A stretch of 33,641 nt of DNA from the NCBI GenBank assembly GCA_038065315.1, contig JBBTRF010000001.1, forward strand, positions 1 through 33,641, written 5' to 3'. Shown piece after piece: positions 15,036 to 21,836 of this stretch. Numbering within the stretch: position 1 is the first letter of the stretch; every line of letters begins with the position of its first letter. The translations under genes were made by a program, and so were the position numbers. Origin of the DNA: Patescibacteria group bacterium (GTDB taxonomy: Bacteria; Patescibacteriota; Minisyncoccia; Phycocordibacterales; JBBTRF01). Below the pieces are notes generated by a model that saw only the letters and a list, made by a program, of their open reading frames with translations, searched no databases and was not told where the DNA came from.

Positions 15036-16898
15036 TTAGGCTTTCCTCTTAATCTCCTCCGCCAATTTCTTCACAACATCGGCGGTTTTCATCTGACCGA
15101 GATTGCCTTTGTCGCGGCTTTCGATCGTCACGGCGCCTGCGGCAAGGTCCTTGTCGCCGATGATGATGAAATACGGCACGCGCTCAGTCTTGGCTTGACG
15201 CACCTTTTTACCGAAACCTTCATTGCCCAGCGCGAGGTCGGAACGGATGCCTGCAGCTACGAGCGCTGCGTGTGTTTCGGCTGCTGCGGCATGGTGCCCA
15301 TCGCCGATCGGGATCACTTTCACCTGTGTTGGCGAAAGCCAAAGAGGGAAGCTGCCGGCGAAGTGTTCGATGAGTACGGAGAGATATCGTTCGATCGAGC
15401 CCATGATCGCGGCATGGATCATCACGATCTGTTCGCGCTCACCTTTTTCGTTGGTACATTCGAGTTCAAAACGCTCCGGCATGTTCATGTCGAGCTGGAT
15501 CGTGGCCACCTGCCACTCGCGTCCCAGAGAATCTTTGGCCATGAAGTCCACCTTTGGTCCGTAGAAAGCGGCTTCCCCGAGTGCTTCGTATGCAGTTGCA
15601 CCTTTTTGCTTCACGAGGTCGCGTAGTTCGTTTTCCGTCTTTGCCCATGTTGCTGCGGTGCCGAGATATTTCTCCATCTGTTTCGGGTCGTGGAGGGACA
15701 GGCGAGGCGTGAGTACGAAGCCGACCGCTCCGTAGAAGGTCTGAATGATATCCCAAATATTGCCCATTTCCTGCTTCACTTGCGAGCCTTGGCAGAACAC
15801 GTGTGCGTCGTCCTGAGTGATGCAACGCACGCGAGAGAGGCCAGAAAGTTCACCGGATTGTTCATCGCGGTACACTTTCGTTGTCGAGGCGTATCGCTGA
15901 GGGAGCTCGCGATAGCTCCAGGATTTGCGGGCGTAGATCTGGGTATGATGCGGACAGTTCATCGGCTTCATCACAAATTCATGGTGCTCACGAGTGTCTA
16001 TTTTGAACAGCTCATCTTTGAATTTTGCCCAATGGCCGCTTTTTTCATACAAATCTTTTTTAGTGATGTGTGGAATATCGACACGCTCGTAACCATATTT
16101 GCTGCGGAGTTCCCAGACGAAATTGTCGAGTGTGTCGCGGAGCATCGTACCTTTTGGTGTCCAAAGAGGCAGGCCGGCGCCGACAAGATCGGAAAAAGTG
16201 AAAAGGTCGAGCTCCTTGCCAAGCTTCTTGTGGTCACGCTTCTTCGCTTCCTCGAGCATGGTTTCGTAGTGATCAAGGGCTTCTTTGGTATCAAAAGCGT
16301 AGCCATAGATACGGGTGAGCATAGTGTTCTTCTCGCTCCCTCGCCAATAGGCGCCGGCGAGGTGTGTGAGTCGGAAGCTATTTACCGGAATTTCTTTCGA
16401 CGGATCTTCCGCATGGCCGCCGCGACAGAGGTCGGTGAACACGTATTTGCCGTGTTCGTCATCATTGCCGCTCTCGCCGCCGATGGCATCCTTCGGGCCG
16501 CAGGTATAGAGGGTGATCTTTTCTTTCTTGGCGACAATCTCCTCGATGAGCTCGAGTTTGTACGGATTATTGGCAAACACTTTTCGTGCGTCGGCGGGGG
16601 AGACTTCGATATGGGTGAAGGCTTCCCAATGTCCGAGGATTTCGCGCATCTTTTTTTCGATCTTCGGCAGATCTTTTTCGGAGACGACAGACTTGTCCTT
16701 ATGGATGAGTGTCGCTGGCGCTCCCTCACCGGCATTCGCCTTCGCGTGTTCTGGAATCTTTCCAAACTCGAAGTCGTAATAGAATCCGTTGTCGACTGCG
16801 GGGCCAATGGTGTTTTTGGTACCCGGGTAGAGCTGCTCCACTGCCGCGGCGAGCAGGTGGGCGATCGTGTGGCGCTTGTGTTCGAGGGAGGTTTTCAT
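15036..16898 (-). CDS. thrS: Threonyl-tRNA synthetase lacking the TGS domain
   Basis: A class II synthetase charging tRNA-Thr. The 620 residues begin at the editing domain (HTIAHLLAAAVEQLYP; TDLCRGGHAEDP with its zinc-type His/Cys). They continue with the catalytic core (motif 2 around YRDEQSGELSGLSRVRCITQDDAHVFC; zinc ligands NCPHH and later IHAAIMGSIERYLSVLIEHFAG) and the anticodon-binding domain (LSPTQVKVIPIGD...). The usual N-terminal TGS domain is absent, consistent with CPR reduction. A leader of about 245 nt with T-box features and an intrinsic terminator precedes it. There is no strong Shine-Dalgarno sequence before the ATG at 16898. Confidence 0.96.
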   Translation of the reverse strand: MKTSLEHKRHTIAHLLAAAVEQLYPGTKNTIGPAVDNGFYYDFEFGKIPEHAKANAGEGAPATLIHKDKSVVSEKDLPKIEKKMREILGHWEAFTHIEVSPADARKVFANNPYKLELIEEIVAKKEKITLYTCGPKDAIGGESGNDDEHGKYVFTDLCRGGHAEDPSKEIPVNSFRLTHLAGAYWRGSEKNTMLTRIYGYAFDTKEALDHYETMLEEAKKRDHKKLGKELDLFTFSDLVGAGLPLWTPKGTMLRDTLDNFVWELRSKYGYERVDIPHITKKDLYEKSGHWAKFKDELFKIDTREHHEFVMKPMNCPHHTQIYARKSWSYRELPQRYASTTKVYRDEQSGELSGLSRVRCITQDDAHVFCQGSQVKQEMGNIWDIIQTFYGAVGFVLTPRLSLHDPKQMEKYLGTAATWAKTENELRDLVKQKGATAYEALGEAAFYGPKVDFMAKDSLGREWQVATIQLDMNMPERFELECTNEKGEREQIVMIHAAIMGSIERYLSVLIEHFAGSFPLWLSPTQVKVIPIGDGHHAAAAETHAALVAAGIRSDLALGNEGFGKKVRQAKTERVPYFIIIGDKDLAAGAVTIESRDKGNLGQMKTADVVKKLAEEIKRKA

Positions 16899-17144
16899 AA
16901 AGAAATGATTAAGTGGTTAAACGATGACGCGGAACGGAAAACGCCCGAGCAAATGAACGAAAAAATCATTCATTTGCTCGGGCGGGGAAACTGGCTTATA
17001 CGCCGTGCGTTTTCCTCGTGGTTCCACCGGGCTTCCTGCGCTTTACTTGCGTTTGCACAGGCACTCTGGCTTTTGGGCCGACAGATTAGGGCTGCATGCC
17101 TTGCTTTTGGGCAATTGCGGTTGGTAGCCGCAACAATCTCTATG
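16899..17144 (-). promoter_or_regulatory. Probable T-box riboswitch of thrS
   Basis: The minus-strand leader carries GGTGGAACCACG (17028-17017), an exact fit to the T-box consensus GGUGGNACCRCG. Its UGGA can pair with the UCCA 3' end of tRNA-Thr (discriminator U, as at 76). A Stem III-like helix CCTGTGC/GCGCAGG lies just upstream. A base helix AGATT/AATCT encloses the 5' part, where hairpin TTGCGG-CTACCAA-CCGCAA shows ACC (Thr) in its loop followed by A, as expected for a specifier. The segment 17015-17007 pairs perfectly for 9 bp with 16944-16936, the 3' side and U-tract of the terminator, providing an antiterminator. Uncharged tRNA-Thr would then turn thrS on. The specifier assignment is inferred. 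Confidence 0.78.
16938..16984 (-). terminator. Regulated terminator of the thrS leader
   Basis: A 15-bp perfect stem pairs 16984-16970 with 16956-16942, followed by TTTT on the minus strand. It competes with the antiterminator pairing of the T-box. Confidence 0.85.
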
Positions 17145-17150
17145 GGTGAA

Positions 17151-17179
17151 AGTATACTACACCCATTCGTTGTTGGCAA
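17151..17179 (-). promoter_or_regulatory. thrS promoter
   Basis: On the minus strand TTGCCA (17179-17174), a 17-nt spacer and TATACT (17156-17151). Start near 17144. Confidence 0.7.
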
Positions 17180-17187
17180 AATCAATG

Positions 17188-17390
17188 AAAAAAGAGGGCA
17201 CCCTTGCGAGTGTCCCTCCCGTCTTTGTCCGTACTCGACGGACTCAGACTCCTTCATGGCTCGCGGCAAGCGCGAAGCGTCGCTGTCTTCCGGTCAAAAG
17301 GAAGGTGGCGACACCCTCTGAGCTGACCATGGCCTCTGCAAAGAGAGACCCAGGCATGAAGTGTGCCTTGCGGTTGCTTGATGCCCTTCG
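17188..17390 (-). ncRNA. Unassigned structured RNA, about 200 nt
   Basis: A minus-strand unit with its own promoter and terminator, and no credible ORF. Predicted hairpins in order: AGGCA/TGCCT; GGTCTCT-CTTTGC-AGAGGCC; GTCGC...CTTCC/GGAAG...GCGAC; GTCCGT-CGAGT-ACGGAC inside GTC/GAC; then a terminator GAGGG(A)CAC/GTGCCCTC with TTTTTT (17217-17188). I do not recognise it: SRP, 6S, RNase P and tmRNA signatures are absent. It lies directly upstream of the thrS promoter. Confidence 0.5.
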
Positions 17391-17396
17391 CTAGCT

Positions 17397-17426
17397 ACTA
17401 TAAGATATTTTGGGCTGTTTAGTCAA
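17397..17426 (-). promoter_or_regulatory. Promoter of the unassigned RNA
   Basis: On the minus strand TTGACT (17426-17421), an 18-nt spacer and TATAGT (17402-17397). Confidence 0.65.
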
Positions 17427-17444
17427 CTACTTTTGATGCTGACA

Positions 17445-17478
17445 AATAAAAACCGCGCCGGAGATGTCTCCGGCGCGG
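17445..17478 (-). terminator. Terminator of the sigma-DnaA gene
   Basis: A 12-bp GC-rich perfect stem (17478-17467 with 17464-17453) followed by TTTTTATTT on the minus strand. Confidence 0.85.
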
Positions 17479-17508
17479 TGCGTTGTTTTTGGTGCGGCTG
17501 ACCTCGGG

Positions 17509-19443
17509 TCAGCCTTTGGTCGGAACCTCGATCAGGGTTCGAATCGAAGCGAGGTCTGTAAGGATGTTTCCACCCCTGGTGACGTGTAGCGTGATCACCT
17601 TATGGCTATTGATGATCGTCGTATGGTCTCTTCCGCCAAGGAAGGCTCCGATTTCTGTCCAGTGCATTTTCAGATCTTCCCTGAGCAGGTAGGCGGCGAT
17701 GTGACGAGCCCAGGCGATCGTAGCTTTCCCCCTCCCCTCGGCTCTTATCTTCTCTGGGGTTGTTCCGTAAGCCTTACTGACTACCGCGAGGATCTTTTCC
17801 ATCCTCTCTATCGGCAACAGGACTTCTGCTTTTTGGATTATCGCCCGAGGGATGTTCGTCTCCATTTCGACAGACTCGACTTCTTCGGGGCCAAGAGGTT
17901 TGGTTGCTTCTTCGTGAGCCTGCCATGTGGCTAGTGCAGGTAGGTCGGCCAGGCTATTGAGGGGCATTTGTTCGCCGACGAGCTTGTCGAATTCGTCGAC
18001 TCGACTCACTGCGGCCATGATCTGTTCATCTCTCGCCTCAATTCCAACTTCTCGGAGCGCCTTTATTGTCTCGGCGATCCTAAAGCGAATCCTTTCTCTG
18101 CTGACGCCGTATCGCTGGCCGAGGTCCTCCAAGGTCACGCCTTCCGATGTGCCGTCGAGACCATAGTAGGCTATGAAAGACTCTCGATCTCGTATCGACA
18201 AAGGGAGTTGGTCGAGTGCTGTAAACAGCCGCTGAATTGAAGCTTGCGCTTCTTCTCGCGACTCCTTCATCTCCAGAAACATGTCCGGAGGAACGGCGCT
18301 TTCGTTTTTGAGAATGTCGCCAAACACTATTTCCCTTCCGCCTCTTGCAGAATTACCCACGACACTTTCAAGTGAGGCGATCGCCGAGGTGCCGGCGCTG
18401 ACAAGTTTCTGGACGTGTTTCGGAGCTAGGCCGGACTTCTCCGCGATCTCCTCGATGGTTGGGGTGCGGTGCAGTTCCGCGGTCAATGCCTCGATCGCTT
18501 TCCATACTTTTACTCTACCGTCCACCACATGTTGCGGTAGTCTGATCATCGGAGCTGTCTCCGTGGTGACTCTCGTTATGTAGTTCCGTATCCACCACGT
18601 AGCATAGGTAGAGAAGTGGTTGCCGCGACGGTAGTCGAATTTCTCGACGGCCCTCATTAGGCCGATATTGCCGGCTTGCACGAGATCGTCGAAGTCGACC
18701 CCTCGTCCTTGGTAGTGCGAGGCAATCTTGAGAACAAGTCTCATGTTGTGGCAGACCATGATTTCAAAGGCACCTTGGTCTTTCTCCTCCTGGAATTTTC
18801 GAGCGAATTCCAGCATCTCCTGATGGGGGATGAGCGGGTAAGATTCAACGGCTCTGTAGTAGGAGTTTCGTTCATCTTTGACGCCCTTGATCGGGACAGC
18901 CTCTTCGTCACCATCCATTTCAGACTCTTCGACCTCATCCAAGACAGCACCGTCGGGTTCCTGGTCTATCTCCTCTTCTCTCTCCAGCTCAGCGTTTTCT
19001 GTGGGAAGGTTGCCAAATTCCTCGTTTTTTCCGTGCGTCGGTCGGAGAACCATATCATTCGAACGGGTTTTCCGTTTTTTGACTGGCATGTCGCCGCTAA
19101 TGTCTGCCGGCAGTTTCAAGCCTAGCTTTGAGAGCAGTGAGTCGGGATTTTGTCCCTCATGGATGTGGGTGTGCACATGTTGGTGCACGTGGGTGTGGGT
19201 TACTGAGACTTCCACCTTGATATCGGCGCTCTTGAGGATCTCAATGAGTGCCGCGAAGGCCTGTGTGAATTTATCCCGATTCCTAAGGAAGGCAACCGGG
19301 AATAAGGAAGCGATTTCGGAAGGCGAGATTGAACCTCGCTGAGAAGCCTCACGAAGCGTCTGCTGTGCTCCGGAGCTGAATTGACAATCTTGCAAAGTGC
19401 CACCCCTCAAGAAAGGGGACACGGTTTCGTTGGGTGTTGCCAT
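17509..19443 (-). CDS. Sigma-70-like factor fused to DnaA domain IV
   Basis: The 644-residue protein has (positions from ATG 19443) a His-rich stretch THTHVHQHVHTHIH at ~82-95, an acidic low-complexity linker (~150-190), and sigma region 2 at ~230-300 (MRLVLKIASHYQGRGVDFDDLVQAGNIGLMRAVEKFDYRRG, then FSTYATWWIRNYITR). Region 3 lies at ~315-365 and region 4 at ~410-470 (VTLEDLGQRYGVSRERIRFR). The last ~90 residues are a DnaA C-terminal domain: YGTTPEKIRAEGRGKATIAWARHIAAYLL and the box-recognition signature GGRDHTTIINSHKVI. It has no AAA+ ATPase. It may direct RNA polymerase to promoters next to DnaA boxes, or link replication and transcription; that is inference. A TTG start at 19482 is possible. 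It is divergent from the helicase gene. Confidence 0.85.
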   Translation of the reverse strand: MATPNETVSPFLRGGTLQDCQFSSGAQQTLREASQRGSISPSEIASLFPVAFLRNRDKFTQAFAALIEILKSADIKVEVSVTHTHVHQHVHTHIHEGQNPDSLLSKLGLKLPADISGDMPVKKRKTRSNDMVLRPTHGKNEEFGNLPTENAELEREEEIDQEPDGAVLDEVEESEMDGDEEAVPIKGVKDERNSYYRAVESYPLIPHQEMLEFARKFQEEKDQGAFEIMVCHNMRLVLKIASHYQGRGVDFDDLVQAGNIGLMRAVEKFDYRRGNHFSTYATWWIRNYITRVTTETAPMIRLPQHVVDGRVKVWKAIEALTAELHRTPTIEEIAEKSGLAPKHVQKLVSAGTSAIASLESVVGNSARGGREIVFGDILKNESAVPPDMFLEMKESREEAQASIQRLFTALDQLPLSIRDRESFIAYYGLDGTSEGVTLEDLGQRYGVSRERIRFRIAETIKALREVGIEARDEQIMAAVSRVDEFDKLVGEQMPLNSLADLPALATWQAHEEATKPLGPEEVESVEMETNIPRAIIQKAEVLLPIERMEKILAVVSKAYGTTPEKIRAEGRGKATIAWARHIAAYLLREDLKMHWTEIGAFLGGRDHTTIINSHKVITLHVTRGGNILTDLASIRTLIEVPTKG

Positions 19444-19496
19444 ATGTTCAATTGGTAAAGGTCGCTGTTGTACTTTTTTCAAATTACCACAATAAT

Positions 19497-19542
19497 TTTA
19501 TATTGTCTAATATTTGACATGCATTGCCATAATGTGCTAAAA
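19497..19542. promoter_or_regulatory. Divergent promoters of the sigma-DnaA and helicase 1 genes
   Basis: Minus strand: TATAAA (19502-19497) with no clear -35, start near 19490. Plus strand: perfect TTGACA (19514-19519) followed after 18 nt by TAAAAA (19538-19543). The intergenic region is AT-rich. Confidence 0.5.
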
Positions 19543-19608
19543 AGTGAGCAGAGCTTTTTGTAAATTTCAGCCACATCATCAGAAGCTCCAACCAGAAAGG
19601 AACCCTCT

Positions 19609-21690
19609 ATGTTCTCGCCGTTCGAGTATCAGGCGGAGTGTTGCGGAAAGATTTCCGAAGCACGCGCTGCGGGGGCCAACAAAGCTCTCGTGGTAATGGC
19701 AAGCGGTCTCGGTAAGACTGTAACCTCGGCATTCGATGTCCAAAAATGGTTTGCCGATCAGGGACGCGGTCGCTTGTTATATCTCTGTCATCAAAACGAG
19801 ATTCTTCATCAGGCGAGTGCGACATTTCAAAGTGTCCTCGGTCCAGACTATCGCTTCGGTCTCTTCAATGGTCATGAAAAGAGGATTCATCAGGCAGACT
19901 GTGTCTTTGCATCGCTTCGGACAGTTCTAAAGCATGGCAGGGATGTGTTCAGGCCCAATGAGTTCGATTACGTAGTCGTCGATGAGAGCCATCATACTCC
20001 TGCGCCGACCTATCTCAGTGCTGTCCAGTTCTTCACGCCAAAATTTCTCTTGGGTCTGACAGCAACGCCAGATCGCCGTGACGGATTAAGTATTCGAAGT
20101 GTCTATGGTAACGAGGTCTATTACCTCCCTTTGGAAGAGGCGCTTAGCAGAGGCTTGCTCACCCCGGTCGATTATCGACTTGTGACGGATGATATTTCTG
20201 TCGGAGACGTAAAGACCAGGGACGGATTGACTGTCGACGATCTCGACGAGCAGGTATTCGTTCCCAAACAGGATAGGGAAGTCGCTTCCGTCATTCTTCG
20301 TCACGCGAAGGAACTTACGGAACCGAGGACGATCGTCTTTGCAAACTCGATAGCCCACGCCGACAGGATCTCCAAACTGCTGCCTGAAAGCGTAACCATC
20401 CACTCGAAGGTGTCTGCCAAGGAACGAATGGTGCGTCTCGAGCTCTTCCGTCTTGGTTTGGTTCAGACTGTGGTCACTGTCGACTGCTTCAACGAGGGTG
20501 TCGATATTCCACAGGCAAATCTGATCGTCTTCTTGCGCTCGACGGCATCGCTCACGATTTTCTTCCAGCAACTGGGAAGGGGACTTCGCCGCTACGAGGG
20601 CAAGGAAAAAGTCAGGGTGCTTGATTTCGTCGGCAACTGCAAACGGATCATGATGCTCAAGGAATTATCAGATGTCACTCAAAGACGTGAGAGGACCCGG
20701 CTGTCTAAGCCGTTGGGTCCGCGATCGGTCAAGGACATTGCAGGTGTCGAAAAGACGAACTTCGGTGGTCTCGGGATCTCCTTCGACGAGAAGACTCTCG
20801 AGGTTCTCGATATCGTGAAGCGTGTCCGTCCAAACCGGATCTCGGACAACGAACTCTTATTCAACGAATATTCGCCTCGCAACGCGTTGGCCGCATCCCA
20901 TCTCTCTGCCAAGACCTGGCGAGAAGTGTGGTGGGTCTGCGATGTCTGCAAACACGAATACAAGATGAGCGCAGCATTGCGTCTGTCTGGTAAGAGTTGC
21001 CCCGCCTGTGCAGACCGAGTCACGGAAGACAATAGTTTGCTGGTGTTGCAGCCGGCACTTGCTAGAGAGTATTCCATAAAGAACCCACTTGCTTCCTGGC
21101 AGATAAAGGCAACTTCGCCGGAAGTATTCTGGTGGCAGTGTCGGACCTGCCAGTTTGAATGGCGGGGCAGAGCCCGTAGTCGTGTGCATCGTGGTGATGG
21201 TTGCCCTGCTTGCGCAGGACAAATGCCGCAATACCAGAACAATCTGGCACTGAAGTTTCCTGAGATCGCTGCCGAATATTCCGACGTCAACATGTTGTCG
21301 CCTGAACACGTCGGTTGTCACAGTCGTCCGCTTCGGTGGTGGATCTGTGGATCTTGCGGGAAAAGCTGGCAGACAAGTGCTGACATGCGAACACGGTACG
21401 GCCTAAGGTGTGCAAACTGTGTGCCTAAGATCGTCTCGGTTGGTCAAGGTCAAAAACCTTCAGCACCGCAAACAAACATCATCATCGAACATCCTCATTT
21501 GGCAGAAGAGTATGCCTCTCGCAACCGTATTCCGGTCGAAGAAGCTTTGGTAAGATCGCCAGATCCGTTGTGGTGGCTTTGTTTTGATTGCGGCCGCTAC
21601 TGGCAAGCCAGTGTCCGACAACGCCTCGAAGGTGCTCGCTGCGTCCTTTGTCATCCGACCACCTCTGTTGAGGTGGAAGTAATCGTGTAA
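19609..21690 (+). CDS. SF2 helicase with C-terminal zinc-ribbon repeats
   Basis: The 693-residue protein has an SF2 (ResIII/DEAH-like) motor: Walker A ASGLGKT (~30-36), VVVDESHH (DExH, ~125), LTATP, and motif VI QQLGRGLRR (~325). From ~410 there are four repeats of ~60 residues, each with WWxC-x2-C and a second C-x2-C pair: CDVCKHE...CPAC, CRTCQFE...CPAC, CGSCGKS...CANC and CFDCGRY...CVLC. They resemble DUF4379/treble-clef zinc ribbons (HPxLAxEYsxxN...). The array is likely to bind nucleic acid or guide a nuclease; none is encoded here. AAAGGAA lies 6 nt before the ATG. The neighbour at 21837 is a paralog with a different array. Confidence 0.88.
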   Translation: MFSPFEYQAECCGKISEARAAGANKALVVMASGLGKTVTSAFDVQKWFADQGRGRLLYLCHQNEILHQASATFQSVLGPDYRFGLFNGHEKRIHQADCVFASLRTVLKHGRDVFRPNEFDYVVVDESHHTPAPTYLSAVQFFTPKFLLGLTATPDRRDGLSIRSVYGNEVYYLPLEEALSRGLLTPVDYRLVTDDISVGDVKTRDGLTVDDLDEQVFVPKQDREVASVILRHAKELTEPRTIVFANSIAHADRISKLLPESVTIHSKVSAKERMVRLELFRLGLVQTVVTVDCFNEGVDIPQANLIVFLRSTASLTIFFQQLGRGLRRYEGKEKVRVLDFVGNCKRIMMLKELSDVTQRRERTRLSKPLGPRSVKDIAGVEKTNFGGLGISFDEKTLEVLDIVKRVRPNRISDNELLFNEYSPRNALAASHLSAKTWREVWWVCDVCKHEYKMSAALRLSGKSCPACADRVTEDNSLLVLQPALAREYSIKNPLASWQIKATSPEVFWWQCRTCQFEWRGRARSRVHRGDGCPACAGQMPQYQNNLALKFPEIAAEYSDVNMLSPEHVGCHSRPLRWWICGSCGKSWQTSADMRTRYGLRCANCVPKIVSVGQGQKPSAPQTNIIIEHPHLAEEYASRNRIPVEEALVRSPDPLWWLCFDCGRYWQASVRQRLEGARCVLCHPTTSVEVEVIV

Positions 21691-21694
21691 CTCC

Positions 21695-21729
21695 AACCCC
21701 TTGCGGCTTCGTGCCGCAAGGGGTTCTTT
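21695..21729 (+). terminator. Terminator of helicase 1
   Basis: AACCCCTTGCGGC, loop TTCGT, GCCGCAAGGGGTT and CTTTATT: a 13-bp stem directly after the stop codon. Confidence 0.9.
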
Positions 21730-21742
21730 ATTGCCACAAACA

Positions 21743-21771
21743 TTGACATTATACATTTTTTATTTTACTAT
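21743..21771 (+). promoter_or_regulatory. Promoter of helicase 2
   Basis: TTGACA (21743-21748), a 17-nt spacer and TACTAT (21766-21771). Start near 21778, leader ~59 nt. The leader resembles that of helicase 1 (ATTTCAGCCA... and a purine-rich site before ATG), supporting duplication of the whole unit. Confidence 0.65.
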
Positions 21772-21836
21772 CGAATTTGGTTCAGCTATTTAACATTTCA
21801 GCCAACTCAATCAACCCTCAACCCAAGAGAGTCCCT

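Noticed and set aside
15690-17321. 543-codon plus-strand ORF
   Set aside because: It is antisense to thrS and its leader. thrS is certain, and the opposite frame is open because of GC-rich codon use.
17188-17390. SRP 4.5S or 6S RNA
   Set aside because: A GACCGGAAG string recalls the SRP apical loop, but the flanking conserved bases do not fit. No rod with a central bubble like 6S is formed.
21777-21836. Upstream TTG start of helicase 2
   Set aside because: It lies at the predicted transcription start. ATG 21837 gives the same N-terminus type as the paralog.
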